A stretch of 64,000 nt of DNA from Pseudomonas baetica (GCF_002813455.1 NZ_PHHE01000001.1:2728001-2792000), one strand, 5' to 3'; positions 32,366-42,462 are shown, counted from the stretch's first letter. A program made the numbers and translations. Notes: generated by a model not told the origin, from the sequence alone.

Positions 32366-34275
32366 CAACGACCGCGCAGGAACAGTTTGTCCAGATCGTC
32401 CAGGCCCAGTTGGGTCCAGGTCGGTCGGCCATGGTTGCATTGACCGCTGCGCTCGGTGTTTTCCATGTCACGCAGAAGGCCGTTCATTTCCGGCAGGGCC
32501 AGGCGCCGATTGGCGCGGATCGCGCCGTGGCAGGCCATGGTGCCGAGCAGTTCGTTCAGGTGTGCCTGAATCCGGTCGCTGGTGCCGTATTCCATCAAGT
32601 CCGACAACACGTCGCCGACCAGCCGGTTGGCCTCAGCCTGTTTCAATAGTGCCGGAATTTGTCGGATCGCCAGCGTTTCAGGGCCAAGACGTTGAAGTTC
32701 GAAGCCCAGACGCTGGAACCACGCCGCATGTTCTTCCGCGCAATCGGCTTCACGCTGACTGACCGCCAGCGATTCCGGCACCAACAGCGGCTGACCGCTC
32801 AGACCTTCGCTAGCCATGGCGATCTTCAGGCGCTCATACATGATCCGCTCGTGGGCAGCATGCATGTCGACCAGCACCAGCCCTTGGGCATTCTCGGACA
32901 GAATGTAGATACCCTTAAGCTGCGCGAGCGCGTAGCCGAGCGGCGGAATGTCTTCCTGACCCGCCGGCAGCGCGTTGGCATTGGCCTCCGGCAGCGGCGC
33001 AAAAAACTCACGATACGCAGCCTGTGCCTCAGCCGCCGGCGGCATCGCCGATTGCGGACGCGGCGTGTATTGATACTGATAAGCACCGCCCGCGCTGGCA
33101 CCCGACGACGTATTGAACGCCGGCTGTGCCTGTGGTTGCTCAAGCAACGCATTGGCCGCCAGACGCATTTCACCCTGCGGGCCGAACTCACCGGCATCAA
33201 GGCCGGTCGGGCGGACGATGGCGGTAGTGACCGAACCGGCAAGCTGGTCTTCCGGCCGCACATCACCTAAAGCGCGGTGCAGCGTGCCGTAAAGGAAGTC
33301 ATGCACCATGCGCCCGTCACGGAAGCGTACTTCGTGTTTGGTCGGGTGAACGTTGACGTCTACGGCTGCCGGATCAACCTCGAAAAACAGCGCAAAGGTC
33401 GGGTGGCGGCCATTGAACAGCACGTCGCGATAGGCCTGGCGCACCGCATGAGCCACCAGTTTGTCGCGCACCGCACGGCCGTTCACAAAGAAATACTGCA
33501 AGTCCGCCTGGCTGCGGTTGAAGGTCGGCAAGCCGACCCAGCCCCACAGGTGCAAGCCGTTTCGCTCGATCTCGATCGGCAGCGCCTGCTCAAGGAATCC
33601 CGATCCACAGATGGCCGCCACACGCCGGGCACGAGCCGCGTCATCGTGGGCCTCGTGCAGGCTCAGGATGGTCTTGCCGTTGTGACGCAGATGGAAGGCG
33701 ACATCGAAACGCGCCAATGCCAGACGCTTGATCACTTCTTGCAGGTGGTCGAATTCGGTTTTTTCAGTCTTGAGGAATTTGCGCCGCGCCGGGGTATTGA
33801 AGAACAGGTCGCGGACTTCCACCGAGGTGCCGACCGGATGCGCGGCCGGCTGAACCCGAGGCGCCATGTCGCGACCTTCGGTTTCAACCTGCCAGGCCTG
33901 ATCGGCATCGCGAGTGCGCGAAGTCAGGGTCAAGCGCGCCACGGAGCTGATCGATGCCAGCGCTTCGCCGCGAAAGCCCAGGCTCATCACCTGTTCGAGG
34001 TCTTCCAGATTGCGAATCTTGCTGGTGGCGTGACGGGCCAGCGCCAGCGGCAGATCGTCAGCGGAAATGCCGCTACCGTCGTCGCGCACTCGCAGCAGTT
34101 TGACGCCGCCCTGCTCGACATCGACGTCGATGCGTTTGGCACCTGAGTCGAGGCTGTTTTCCAACAGCTCCTTGATCACCGAGGCCGGGCGTTCAACCAC
34201 CTCACCGGCAGCAATCTGGTTCGCCAGCCGCGGGCTGAGCAGTTCGATGCGAGCAGCGTTCAGCACATCGTTCAT
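32365..34275 (-). CDS. mutL: DNA mismatch repair protein MutL
   Basis: 636 residues. The GHKL ATPase N-domain ([30 protein letters not shown]) precedes a linker rich in Ala, Gln and Tyr (about 375-430) and the dimerisation domain. The motif [12 protein letters not shown] (470-481) fits the nickase consensus DQHA-x2-E-x4-E with Gln changed to Met, so latent endonuclease activity is expected, as reported for Pseudomonas MutL. Overlaps amiB by 4 nt. Confidence 0.97.
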   Translation of the reverse strand: MNDVLNAARIELLSPRLANQIAAGEVVERPASVIKELLENSLDSGAKRIDVDVEQGGVKLLRVRDDGSGISADDLPLALARHATSKIRNLEDLEQVMSLGFRGEALASISSVARLTLTSRTRDADQAWQVETEGRDMAPRVQPAAHPVGTSVEVRDLFFNTPARRKFLKTEKTEFDHLQEVIKRLALARFDVAFHLRHNGKTILSLHEAHDDAARARRVAAICGSGFLEQALPIEIERNGLHLWGWVGLPTFNRSQADLQYFFVNGRAVRDKLVAHAVRQAYRDVLFNGRHPTFALFFEVDPAAVDVNVHPTKHEVRFRDGRMVHDFLYGTLHRALGDVRPEDQLAGSVTTAIVRPTGLDAGEFGPQGEMRLAANALLEQPQAQPAFNTSSGASAGGAYQYQYTPRPQSAMPPAAEAQAAYREFFAPLPEANANALPAGQEDIPPLGYALAQLKGIYILSENAQGLVLVDMHAAHERIMYERLKIAMASEGLSGQPLLVPESLAVSQREADCAEEHAAWFQRLGFELQRLGPETLAIRQIPALLKQAEANRLVGDVLSDLMEYGTSDRIQAHLNELLGTMACHGAIRANRRLALPEMNGLLRDMENTERSGQCNHGRPTWTQLGLDDLDKLFLRGR

Positions 34276-35708
34276 TCTTTGGACGCCAGTTCGGTGCCAG
34301 GAATGGTCAAGTGTTGGCCGACTTTCAGCTCATCGCTTTTCAGGTTATTCGCGCTGCGCAACGTCGCCGGGGACACTTGATAGCGCACGCCGATCATCGC
34401 CAGCGTCTCACCCGGGCCGACGCGGTGATCGCGCGGGCCTTGGGCGATTTTGCCGGAATCACGCAGCCAGGCAATGTAGGTGCCCGGTGGCGGGTTCTGC
34501 TGGAAGAACTGGCGCACGCCACTGCTGATCGACCGCGCCAGCGCTTGCTGGTGGCTCGACGCCGAGAGTTTGTTGGCTTCGTTGGCGTTGGAGATGAAGC
34601 CGGTTTCGACCAGGATCGACGGGATGTCCGGCGACTTCAGCACCATGAAGCCGGCCTGTTCCACGCGCTGTTTGTGCAACGGCGTGACCCGGCCGATGTT
34701 GGTCAGGACTTTCTGGCCGACGTTGAGGCTGGAGGTCAGCGAGGCGGTCATCGACAGGTCGAGCAGTACGCCGGCGAGCATACGGTCCTTGTCATCGAGG
34801 CTGACGTTGCCGGCACCACCGATCAGGTCGGAACGGTTTTCGCTGTCGGCCAGCCAACGGGCGGTCTCCGACGTAGCGCCGCGATCAGACAGGGCGAACA
34901 CCGAAGCCCCGAATGCCGCCGCAGACGGCGCGGCGTCGGCGTGGATCGAGACGAACAGGTCGGCGCCCTTCTTGCGGGCGATTTCGGTACGTCCGCGTAG
35001 CGGGATGAAGTAGTCGCCGGTGCGGGTCAACTCGGCGCGGAAGCCTTTCATGCCGTTGACCTGACGTTGCAGCTCACGAGCGATCTGCAATACCACGTCT
35101 TTCTCACGCTGGCCGCGCGAGCCGGACGCGCCCGGGTCCTCACCACCGTGGCCGGCGTCGATCACGACAATGATGTCGCGCTTGCCGGCCGGCGCTGGCG
35201 GCAGCTTGATCGCAGGTTCGGAAGGTGTGACCGGCACCGCGGGCATGGTCGCAACTTTCGGTGTCGGTGCAGGTGGCGGTGGCGGTGCGGCATCGGCCGG
35301 GTTGTCGAACAGGTCAACCACCAGACGATTGCCGTACTGTGCGTTCGGCGCCAGCGAGAAGCTTTTCGGGGTGACGGCTTTTTTCAGGTCGATGACCACA
35401 CGCAGGTCGGTCGGCGTGCGCTGAGCCGAACGCATCGCCGTGATCGGCGTGTTCGCAGTCTGCACATTCAACGGCGCGCCCAAGGTGGCGCCATTGATGT
35501 CGATCACCAGCCGATCCGGCGCGGTCAGGGTGAAGACGCTGTGCTGCACCGGGCCGCTCAGGTCGAAGACCAGTCGCGTGTTGTCCGGTGCGCGCCACAG
35601 GCGCACGCTGTTGACCTTCGAATCGGCCACAGCGTTGACGGTTACTGCCATCAACATCAGTCCAGCGGCAGCCACCAACGCGCGAAAGCGCATACCTAAC
35701 CCCATCAT
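34272..35708 (-). CDS. amiB: N-acetylmuramoyl-L-alanine amidase AmiB
   Basis: 478 residues, secreted zinc amidase that splits septal peptidoglycan. Signal peptide (about 1-28), AMIN domain ([20 protein letters not shown] onward), a Pro/Ala linker ([10 protein letters not shown]), Amidase_3 with zinc motif [13 protein letters not shown], and a C-terminal LysM ([17 protein letters not shown]...LTIPG). Positioned between tsaE and mutL. Confidence 0.96.
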   Translation of the reverse strand: MMGLGMRFRALVAAAGLMLMAVTVNAVADSKVNSVRLWRAPDNTRLVFDLSGPVQHSVFTLTAPDRLVIDINGATLGAPLNVQTANTPITAMRSAQRTPTDLRVVIDLKKAVTPKSFSLAPNAQYGNRLVVDLFDNPADAAPPPPPAPTPKVATMPAVPVTPSEPAIKLPPAPAGKRDIIVVIDAGHGGEDPGASGSRGQREKDVVLQIARELQRQVNGMKGFRAELTRTGDYFIPLRGRTEIARKKGADLFVSIHADAAPSAAAFGASVFALSDRGATSETARWLADSENRSDLIGGAGNVSLDDKDRMLAGVLLDLSMTASLTSSLNVGQKVLTNIGRVTPLHKQRVEQAGFMVLKSPDIPSILVETGFISNANEANKLSASSHQQALARSISSGVRQFFQQNPPPGTYIAWLRDSGKIAQGPRDHRVGPGETLAMIGVRYQVSPATLRSANNLKSDELKVGQHLTIPGTELASKE

Positions 35709-36179
35709 TTAATTGGATTCCAATGCCAAAGCGGCACACCAGGCCTCGCCGCGCGAGCCCTGGGATAAAATTTTCAGCGAACGCCCGCTGTCTTGCGGGC
35801 TAATGGTAATGGTCAGGTCAGGCTTTGGCAAAAAGCCTGCACCTTTATCGGGCCATTCGATCAGGCACAGGGCGTCGTCTTCGAAATAGTCGCGGATGCC
35901 GAGAAACTCCAGTTCTTCCGGATCGACCAGTCGGTACAGGTCAAAGTGGAAGGCGCGAACATCACCGATCTCGTAGGGCTCGACCAAGGTGAAGGTCGGA
36001 CTTTTCACCGCGCCGACGTGGCCCAGACCACGAATGATCCCCCGGGAAAGCGTGGTTTTGCCCATGCCCAGGTTGCCTTCGAGAAAAATCAGGCCGTGGC
36101 CTTGGGTAATGCGGGCGATCCGTGCGCCAAAGTCGCTCATCGCCTGCTCATCGGCCAGGTACAGGGTTACTTCAGACAC
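35709..36179 (-). CDS. tsaE: tRNA threonylcarbamoyladenosine biosynthesis ATPase TsaE
   Basis: 156 residues. The P-loop LEGNLGMGKTTLSRG and the switch-like TFTLVEPYE and HFDLYRL motifs identify it. Works with TsaB and TsaD to make t6A37 in tRNA. Its stop abuts the amiB start, and its start overlaps the nnrD stop by 13 bp. Confidence 0.96.
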   Translation of the reverse strand: MSEVTLYLADEQAMSDFGARIARITQGHGLIFLEGNLGMGKTTLSRGIIRGLGHVGAVKSPTFTLVEPYEIGDVRAFHFDLYRLVDPEELEFLGIRDYFEDDALCLIEWPDKGAGFLPKPDLTITISPQDSGRSLKILSQGSRGEAWCAALALESN

Positions 36180-37666
36180 GGTGCATGCTCCTCCAACAAC
36201 TTACGAATGGCTGGAATCAAATCACTGGCCGCCAGCCCACGGCCAAATTTGCCTAGTTGCGCCCCGGCATTGGCGTGCAGCCAGACCGCCAGGCACGCCG
36301 CATCGAATCCGTCCATACCTTGCGCCAACAGCGCGCCGGTCAAGCCAGCAAGCACATCGCCGAGCCCAGCGGTGGCCATGGCCGGATGGCCCTGATGACA
36401 CAGCGCCAGACGTCCGTCGGGATGCGCGATCAGGCTGCCGGCCCCTTTGAGCACCACCACCGCTGTATATTTTTTGCTCAAAGCCAAAGCCGCCGCTGGA
36501 CGATCGGCTTGAACTTCAGCAGTGCTGATACCCAGCAAACGCGCGGCTTCGCCCGGATGCGGGGTGATCACGCAATCCTTGGGCAAGCTGACAAAACCGC
36601 TGGCCAGCAGATTCAAGGCATCGGCGTCCCACACCTGCGGCAACGGCGCATTGGCCGCAGCCGACAACAGCGCCCGCCCCCAACTCGCCTGCCCCAGCCC
36701 CGGCCCGACGATCAGCACCGAGACTTTTTCCAGCAGCCCCATCAGTTGGTTGGCCGAGGAAGTGCCCAGCGCCATGACTTCCGGCACTCGGGTCAGCGCC
36801 GCCGACACGTGCTCCGGGCGCGTCGCCAGCGAAACCATTCCCGCGCCGCAGCGTATCGCGCTTTCGCTGCCGAGCAGAATCGCCCCGCCAAAACCGTGAT
36901 CGCCGCCGATCAGCAGTACATGCCCCAAGCATCCCTTGTGGGACGTCGGGGCACGCGGGGCAGGCCGCGGCAGATTGGCCGCATTGAGGCGCCGAGCGCG
37001 GACGGAAATGTCGCGACCGGTTTCGGCAGTGACTTGCAACTCGTTGAATACCAGGTCGCCGACGTAATCCGCCGCGTCGCCAGTGAACAGGCCGACTTTC
37101 AGTGCAATAAAGGTCACGGTCAGATCGGCATGAACCGCAACTCCCAACACGCGCCCGGTGTCGGCGCACAGTCCGGAAGGGATATCCACCGCCGCCACCG
37201 GCAAGGCGCTGGCGTTGATCGCATCGATGGCAGCGGCATAGGGCTCGCGCACATCGCCGCTCAGGCCGGTGCCGAGCAAGGCGTCGAGGATCACACCGCG
37301 CAGCTCACTGGCGGCATTCCAGGTCAGGACGACAACTTTTTCCGCCAGCGCCTCGGCATGGGCCAGCGCCGCATCCCCCTGCAAACGCTGCGGATCGCCG
37401 ACGGCCAAGACGCGCACGGTCCAACCCGCACGCTGCGCCAACGCCGCAACCAGATAACCGTCGCCCGCATTGTTGCCATGCCCGGCGAACACCGTCATTT
37501 CATTCGCCGCAGGCCATTGCCGCACCAACGCTCGCCACGTCGCGTGTGCGGCGCGCTGCATCAATTCGAAGCCCGGCGTACCGGCGGCAATCAGCCGCGC
37601 GTCGAGCTCACGCACCTGCGCGGCGCCGTACAGCGCGTCGGGTAATTCATCTTTCGTGTGCGGCAT
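36167..37666 (-). CDS. nnrD: Bifunctional NAD(P)H-hydrate epimerase / ADP-dependent dehydratase
   Basis: 499 residues from ATG 37666. Residues 1-215 are the YjeF-N epimerase domain (GHGNNAGDGY, 62-71) and about 227-499 the ribokinase-like ADP-dependent dehydratase (GGDHGFGGAILLGSESA; late VLKGAGSLIAHPDG and AGLGDVLAG). Repairs damaged NADHX/NADPHX. The reading frame stays open far upstream into queG, but there the sequence is only antisense to that gene. Confidence 0.95.
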   Translation of the reverse strand: MPHTKDELPDALYGAAQVRELDARLIAAGTPGFELMQRAAHATWRALVRQWPAANEMTVFAGHGNNAGDGYLVAALAQRAGWTVRVLAVGDPQRLQGDAALAHAEALAEKVVVLTWNAASELRGVILDALLGTGLSGDVREPYAAAIDAINASALPVAAVDIPSGLCADTGRVLGVAVHADLTVTFIALKVGLFTGDAADYVGDLVFNELQVTAETGRDISVRARRLNAANLPRPAPRAPTSHKGCLGHVLLIGGDHGFGGAILLGSESAIRCGAGMVSLATRPEHVSAALTRVPEVMALGTSSANQLMGLLEKVSVLIVGPGLGQASWGRALLSAAANAPLPQVWDADALNLLASGFVSLPKDCVITPHPGEAARLLGISTAEVQADRPAAALALSKKYTAVVVLKGAGSLIAHPDGRLALCHQGHPAMATAGLGDVLAGLTGALLAQGMDGFDAACLAVWLHANAGAQLGKFGRGLAASDLIPAIRKLLEEHAPCLK

Positions 37667-37729
37667 GCGTCTTCGGGCTCCGATGTCTGGCAGAATTATA
37701 CGCACCTCAGCTCCGGTTTCTCTCGCCTC

Positions 37730-38809
37730 ATGTCCGCCATTACCACAGACTTGCCCGCCCTCGCCCAATCGATCAAGGATTGGGGCCGCGAGCTGGGCTT
37801 TCAGCAAGTCGGCATCAGCGGCCTCGATCTGGCCGAGCATGAGCAGCACCTGGAGCGCTGGCTCGCCGCCGGCTACCACGGCGAAATGGATTACATGGGC
37901 GCCCATGGCAGCAAACGCTCGCATCCGGATGAACTGGTGCCGGGCACGTTGCGCGTGGTTTCCCTGCGCATGGACTACCTGCCGGGCGACACCGAAATGG
38001 CCAAACGTCTGGCCGAACCGGAAAAAGCATACGTGTCGCGTTATGCCTTGGGCCGCGATTACCACAAATTGATCCGTAAACGTGTTCAACAATTGGCCGA
38101 CAGGATTCAAGCCGAGATCGGTCCGTTCGGTTTTCGCGCGTTCGTCGACAGCGCCCCGGTGCTGGAAAAAGCCATCGCCGAACAGGCCGGGCTGGGCTGG
38201 ATCGGTAAAAACACCCTGGTGTTGAACCGCAAGGCCGGCAGCTACTTCTTCCTGAGTGAACTGTTTGTCGATCTGCCGCTGCCGGTGGACGAGCCGCACA
38301 GCACCGAACATTGCGGTCGCTGTACGGCATGCCTGGATATCTGCCCGACCAACGCCTTCGTCGGCCCCTATGTGCTGGACGCGCGGCGCTGCATCTCCTA
38401 CCTGACCATCGAGCTGAAAAATGCGATTCCCGAAGACCTGCGTCCGCTGATCGGCAACCGAGTATTCGGCTGTGATGACTGCCAGATCGTCTGCCCATGG
38501 AACCGCTTCGCCCGGCCGACCGGGGAAAGCGACTTCAAGCCACGGCACAATCTGGACAACGCCGAACTGGCCGAACTGTTCCTGTGGGACGAGGACAAGT
38601 TTCTCAGCAGCACCGAAGGTTCCCCGCTGCGCCGCGCCGGTTATGAGCGCTGGTTGCGCAATCTGGCGGTAGGGCTGGGAAATGCGCCGTCGAGCATTCC
38701 GGTGCTGGAAGCCTTGAAGGCGCGCCGTGACTACCCTTCAGAGCTGGTACGTGAACATGTCGAGTGGGCGCTGAAACAACATGCCGAGCGTCAAGGCGCG
38801 TCGTTATAG
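37730..38809 (+). CDS. queG: Epoxyqueuosine reductase
   Basis: 359 residues; last step of queuosine synthesis in tRNA, cobalamin and Fe-S dependent. Two 4Fe-4S motifs: CGRCTACLDICP and the CDDCQIVCPWN segment. ATG 37730 matches the family start; the ribosome site is poor. Divergent from nnrD (63 bp), and its 3' end overlaps the convergent channel gene by 19 bp. Confidence 0.96.
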   Translation: MSAITTDLPALAQSIKDWGRELGFQQVGISGLDLAEHEQHLERWLAAGYHGEMDYMGAHGSKRSHPDELVPGTLRVVSLRMDYLPGDTEMAKRLAEPEKAYVSRYALGRDYHKLIRKRVQQLADRIQAEIGPFGFRAFVDSAPVLEKAIAEQAGLGWIGKNTLVLNRKAGSYFFLSELFVDLPLPVDEPHSTEHCGRCTACLDICPTNAFVGPYVLDARRCISYLTIELKNAIPEDLRPLIGNRVFGCDDCQIVCPWNRFARPTGESDFKPRHNLDNAELAELFLWDEDKFLSSTEGSPLRRAGYERWLRNLAVGLGNAPSSIPVLEALKARRDYPSELVREHVEWALKQHAERQGASL

Positions 38810-39402
38810 ACGAACTTGGGCATTTCCCAATGAAACCGGATCGCCAGCAGACGCAATAGAAAGCCGCCGAACAGAGTGATCAAAATCGCCTGCTCACTCG
38901 GCACATTGAGATACAGGCACAGCATGTAGCACCACGCCGCCGCGAACGACACGCTGGCGTAGAGCTCACGGCGGAAGATCAGCGGGATGTCGTTGCAGAA
39001 GATATCGCGCAGAATGCCGCCGAACACGCCGGTAATCACCCCGCTGACCGAAGCCACCAGCATGCCGTGGCCCATTTCCAGAGCCGTCATGCAGCCGATC
39101 AGGGTGAACGCCACCAGGCCGACGGCGTCGAGCACCAGAAACAATGAACGCAAATGCCGCATCCAGCGCGCGGTGAAGACGGTGAGCATTGCCGCCGCCG
39201 ATGTCAGCACCAGGTATTCAGGGTGTTTGACCCAGGTCAGCGGGTAATGCCCGAGCAACACATCGCGCACCGACCCGCCGCCCAACGCCGTGACGCAGGC
39301 GATCAGCACCACGCCAAACCAGTCCATGCCTCGCCGTCCGGCAGACAGGGCGCCAGTCATGGCTTCAGCGGTAATGGCGATCAGATAGAGCATCAGCAGC
39401 AT
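38791..39402 (-). CDS. TRIC-like (UPF0126/YadS) membrane cation channel family protein
   Basis: 203 residues with about seven hydrophobic helices. Two inverted three-helix repeats each carry a glycine-rich signature: GGGSVRDVLLG and FGGILRDIFCNDIP. Prokaryotic TRIC homologues form trimeric cation channels; the ion and role here are not known. Convergent with queG. Confidence 0.88.
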   Translation of the reverse strand: MLLMLYLIAITAEAMTGALSAGRRGMDWFGVVLIACVTALGGGSVRDVLLGHYPLTWVKHPEYLVLTSAAAMLTVFTARWMRHLRSLFLVLDAVGLVAFTLIGCMTALEMGHGMLVASVSGVITGVFGGILRDIFCNDIPLIFRRELYASVSFAAAWCYMLCLYLNVPSEQAILITLFGGFLLRLLAIRFHWEMPKFVYNDAP

Positions 39403-39514
39403 GGTGGCGATCCTGGCAGGAAGGCGCGCAGTCTAGCCATTTCAGCGCCGCACCAGAAGGGGGCGCGCTCCGGGATGCATTTCTGACTTGAATCTTACGC
39501 GACTCTGACGCCCT

Positions 39515-39582
39515 CTTCGCGAGCAAGCCCGCTCCCACAGGGGGAACGCATTCCAGATTGTGGGGGCGGGCATGCTCGCGAA
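39515..39582. repeat. REPIN 7
   Basis: Arms 39515-39539 (GCGAGCAAGCCCGCTCCCAC) and 39560-39582; the right arm is diverged (GTGGGGGCGGGCATGCTCGC). Inward topology; spacer contains GGAACGCATTCC. Confidence 0.85.
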
Positions 39583-39606
39583 GACGTCAGGGCAGACACC
39601 CCTCAA

Positions 39607-40149
39607 TCAGAACTTGATGAAATGCTTGCGGTAGTGCTGCAGTTCGGCGATGGATTCGCGAATGTCGTCCAGCGCCAGGTGGGTGCTGCCCTTCTTGAAG
39701 CTGTCGCGCACGTCCGGTGCCCAGCGTGCGGCCAGCTCCTTGAGCGTGGAGACGTCAAGGTTGCGGTAGAGGAAGTAGCTTTCCAGCGCTTTCATGTGGG
39801 TATAAAGGAAGCGACGATCCTGGCAGATGCTGTTGCCGCAGATCGGCGACTTGCCCTTCGGCACCCACTTTTCCAGGAAGGCGATGGTTTCGGCTTCAGC
39901 TTCGGCCATGCTGACACGACTGTCGCGCACGCGCTGGGTCAGGCCGGAGTTGCCGTGGGTGCGGGTGTTCCACTCGTCCATGCGCGCGAGCACTTCGTCG
40001 CTGTGGTGGATGGCGATCACCGGGCCTTCGGCCAGAGTATTGAGGTCACTGTCGGTGACGATAGTGGCCATTTCGATGATGACGTCGTTATCCGGATCAA
40101 GACCGGTCATTTCCAGGTCGATCCAGATCAAGTTCTGCGGGTTTTGCAT
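39607..40149 (-). CDS. orn: Oligoribonuclease
   Basis: 180 residues, DEDDh exonuclease that degrades di- to penta-ribonucleotides including pGpG, the product of c-di-GMP breakdown. [11 protein letters not shown] (first Asp/Glu pair), the middle Asp region and [10 protein letters not shown] (His/Asp) are visible. ATG 40149 gives the usual [13 protein letters not shown] start. Divergent from rsgA. Confidence 0.97.
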   Translation of the reverse strand: MQNPQNLIWIDLEMTGLDPDNDVIIEMATIVTDSDLNTLAEGPVIAIHHSDEVLARMDEWNTRTHGNSGLTQRVRDSRVSMAEAEAETIAFLEKWVPKGKSPICGNSICQDRRFLYTHMKALESYFLYRNLDVSTLKELAARWAPDVRDSFKKGSTHLALDDIRESIAELQHYRKHFIKF

Positions 40150-40256
40150 ATTTGGGCTCCTAGGCAATGCTGCGCAGTTTAGCCTAGGCCGGTGCCGGGG
40201 CGTGCTAAACTCGCGGCCGTTTTACCTAATCGCTGCATTCTTCAGACGGAACACCC

Positions 40257-41288
40257 ATGGCCAAACGCCAACTCAATCGTCGTCAAAACTGGCGCATCGA
40301 AAAGATTCAAGGCGAGCGCGCCGCACGCGCCGCCAAACGCGAGTCCTCGGCTGTCGAAGCCCTGGAGGGCGGCGACCTCGGCCCTGAGCAACACGGTCTG
40401 GTCATCGCTCACTTCGGTGTGCAGGTCGAGGTTGAAGCCAAGGACGGCGAACTCGCCGGCCAAGTGTTCCGCTGTCACTTGCGCGCCAACCTGCCAGCGC
40501 TGGTGACCGGTGATCAGGTTGTCTGGCGCGCCGGCAACCAGGGCATCGGTGTGATCGTCGCGCAATTGCCGCGCACCACCGAACTGTGCCGTCCGGACAG
40601 CCGCGGCCAGCTCAAGCCTGTGGCCGCCAACGTTGACATGATCGTCATCGTCTTCGCCCCGCTGCCCGAGCCGCATGCCAACCTGATCGACCGCTACCTT
40701 GTAGCCGCCGAACACGCCGGCATCCGTCCGCTGTTGCTGCTGAACAAATTCGACCTGATCGACGAGCAGAACGCCCCGGCGCTCAACGCCCTGCTGGCGG
40801 TCTACCGCACGCTCGGTTATCCGGTGCTGGAAGTGTCGGCGCACCACGGTGACGGCATGGAGCAACTGCAAAAGCAGCTCGACGGACGCATCAGCGTGTT
40901 CGTCGGCCAGTCCGGTGTTGGCAAATCGTCGCTGGTCAACAGCTTGCTGCCTGAGGTTGAAACCCGCGTCGGGCCGTTGTCCGAGCTGTCCGGCCAGGGC
41001 ACGCACACGACGACGACCGCACGGCTGTTCCACTTCCCCGGCGGCGGTGAGCTGATCGACTCCCCGGGCATTCGCGAATTCGGCCTCGGCCACGTCAGCC
41101 GCGCCGACGTCGAAGCCGGTTTCATCGAATTCAACGACCTGCTCGGCACCTGCCGTTTCCGCGACTGCAAGCACGATCGCGAACCAGGTTGCGCACTGCT
41201 CAAGGCCCTGGAAGATGGCCGTGTGCAGCAGCAACGGATGAACAGCTACCGCTCGATCATCGCCAGTCTGCCTGAAAACGGCTATTAA
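40257..41288 (+). CDS. rsgA: Small ribosomal subunit biogenesis GTPase RsgA
   Basis: 343 residues, circularly permuted GTPase acting in 30S maturation. OB-fold N-domain, then G4 NKFD (163-166), G1 GQSGVGKSS (217-225), G3 DSPG (268-271), in permuted order, then the zinc cluster Cys299, Cys304, His306, Cys312. Left border of the accessory island. Confidence 0.97.
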   Translation: MAKRQLNRRQNWRIEKIQGERAARAAKRESSAVEALEGGDLGPEQHGLVIAHFGVQVEVEAKDGELAGQVFRCHLRANLPALVTGDQVVWRAGNQGIGVIVAQLPRTTELCRPDSRGQLKPVAANVDMIVIVFAPLPEPHANLIDRYLVAAEHAGIRPLLLLNKFDLIDEQNAPALNALLAVYRTLGYPVLEVSAHHGDGMEQLQKQLDGRISVFVGQSGVGKSSLVNSLLPEVETRVGPLSELSGQGTHTTTTARLFHFPGGGELIDSPGIREFGLGHVSRADVEAGFIEFNDLLGTCRFRDCKHDREPGCALLKALEDGRVQQQRMNSYRSIIASLPENGY

Positions 41289-41297
41289 ACAGCCAAG

Positions 41298-41326
41298 CCG
41301 GCAGCGCCTGTCTCAGGTGCTGCCGG
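41298..41326 (+). terminator. Hairpin after rsgA, weak terminator
   Basis: CCGGCAGCGCCTG, loop TCT, near-perfect complement; no immediate T run (a seven-T run follows at about 41355). May end rsgA transcription. Confidence 0.55.
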
Positions 41327-41433
41327 TTGTCGGATCGGCCCTTACAAATCCCCTGTTTTTTTAAACATCAGATTTTTCTGTAAGGCCTGCGCACGCCTGC
41401 TTGCAGGACATTTCTCTTTTGCCGCGCACATCT

Positions 41434-41458
41434 TGTAGGCATCGCGCAGATGCCTACA
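41434..41458. promoter_or_regulatory. Perfect 10-bp inverted repeat before the caspase/TIR array
   Basis: TGTAGGCATC, loop GCGCA, then the exact complement, 43 bp before the first start codon of the array. Could be an operator or a leader hairpin; no T tract follows. Confidence 0.5.
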
Positions 41459-41500
41459 TTCGGTTCCTCCTTCGCACGTTCGCGACCTCCGAGGAACCCC

Positions 41501-41644
41501 ATGCAAACCTATCATTTGTTCATCAGCCATTCGTGGAACTACTCCCACGCCCACGACAATCTGGTGCGCAACGCCGCACATGCCGAGTGTGCGTGGAACA
41601 CCAACAGCATCGTCAGCGCCATTCGCCTGCATACGGCGGTGTAA
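41501..41644 (+). pseudogene. Internally deleted relic of a DUF1863/ThsB-type TIR-like gene (47 codons)
   Basis: GAGGAACCCC precedes the ATG, so translation is likely. Residues 1-23 (MQTYHLFISHSWNYSHAHDN) match the N-terminus of MTH538/DUF1863 TIR-like proteins, the family of ThsB in Thoeris. Residues 31-42 (AWNTNSIVSAIR) match their extreme C-terminus, whereas full proteins are about 130-170 residues. So roughly 100 residues, including the catalytic centre, are missing with the frame kept. The join lies at LVRNAA, where intact members have similar V-R stretches at both sites. The stop is 2 nt before the caspase ATG, implying a coupled operon. Confidence 0.7.
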
Positions 41645-41646
41645 TC

Positions 41647-42462
41647 ATGCGCAAGGGACTGTTTATCGGGATCAACGACTACAAACACATCTCGCGCTTG
41701 AGCGGGTGCAGCAATGACGCCATGGCCATGGCGTCCGTACTGAAAACCGACGCCAATGGCGACCCCAACTTCAAGAACGTGGTGCTGACGTCCGCCGAGG
41801 ATCACTTGAGCAGGGAGAAACTCGAAGACCAGATTCGCGAACTGTTTTCCGGCGACTGCAACGTCGCGCTGCTGTACTTCGCCGGGCATGGCGGCTTCGA
41901 CACTGACAATGATGAAGGCATGCTGCTGCCTCAGGATTTCCGTAACCCCAAGGACGGCATCCGCATCAGCGACATCCTCAACTGGGCCGCCAAAGCGACC
42001 AAGATAAAGAACAAGGTGATCATCCTCGACTGCTGCCAAAGCGGCGCGGCCGGCGAGGTGCGCGCCTTGCGCAGTGAAAGCAGCGTGGTCGGCGAAGGCA
42101 TGACAATCCTGACCGCGTGCAAAAAGGAAGAGCCGGCCATGGAGGGCGCGCAACACGGTGTATTCACCGGGCTGCTGTTGCAGGCGTTGCACGGTGGCGC
42201 AGCCAATATTCTCGGCAAGATTACCCCCGGCAGTCTTTATTCCTTCGTCGACAACGCACTCGACGCCTGGGAGCAGCGCCCTGTGTTCAAGACCAATGTT
42301 TCGCAGTTCATTTCCCTACGCGAAGTCTCGCCGCTGATCCCCAAGGAAATTCTGCGCAAACTGCCGGAATGGTTTGCCGAAGCCGAGTCAACATTCCCGC
42401 TCGATCCCAGCTACGAACCCACCGAATCCTCCTTTAACCCCATCCCTTTCAAGGTCTTTTAG
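41647..42462 (+). CDS. Caspase-like peptidase (C14), 3' end replaced by IS insertion
   Basis: 271 codons as it stands. The caspase fold starts KGLFIGINDYKHISRLSGC; the catalytic dyad is His81 (YFAGHGG) and Cys130 (ILDCCQSG, aligned to DxCxSG). The first 264 residues are ancestral sequence; the last 7 (IPFKVF and the shared Pro) come from or abut the IS end, where the frame stops. Removing the IS and one target copy gives an unbroken 319-residue protein ending in the segment at 43861-44037. The catalytic domain looks complete, so residual activity is possible. Related caspases act as effectors in anti-phage systems. Confidence 0.85.
   Translation: MRKGLFIGINDYKHISRLSGCSNDAMAMASVLKTDANGDPNFKNVVLTSAEDHLSREKLEDQIRELFSGDCNVALLYFAGHGGFDTDNDEGMLLPQDFRNPKDGIRISDILNWAAKATKIKNKVIILDCCQSGAAGEVRALRSESSVVGEGMTILTACKKEEPAMEGAQHGVFTGLLLQALHGGAANILGKITPGSLYSFVDNALDAWEQRPVFKTNVSQFISLREVSPLIPKEILRKLPEWFAEAESTFPLDPSYEPTESSFNPIPFKVF
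42430..42440 (+). repeat. Target site duplication, left copy
   Basis: TCCTTTAACCC, repeated exactly at 43861-43871 on the other side of the IS; 11 bp fits the IS4 family. Confidence 0.95.

Noticed and set aside
37667..38548. Upstream extension of the nnrD reading frame
   Set aside because: The frame is open only because it is antisense to queG; the family start and length fit ATG 37666.
41401..41646. Upstream extension of the caspase frame
   Set aside because: It overlaps the TIR-like relic in another frame and has no ribosome site; ATG 41647 begins the caspase fold exactly.
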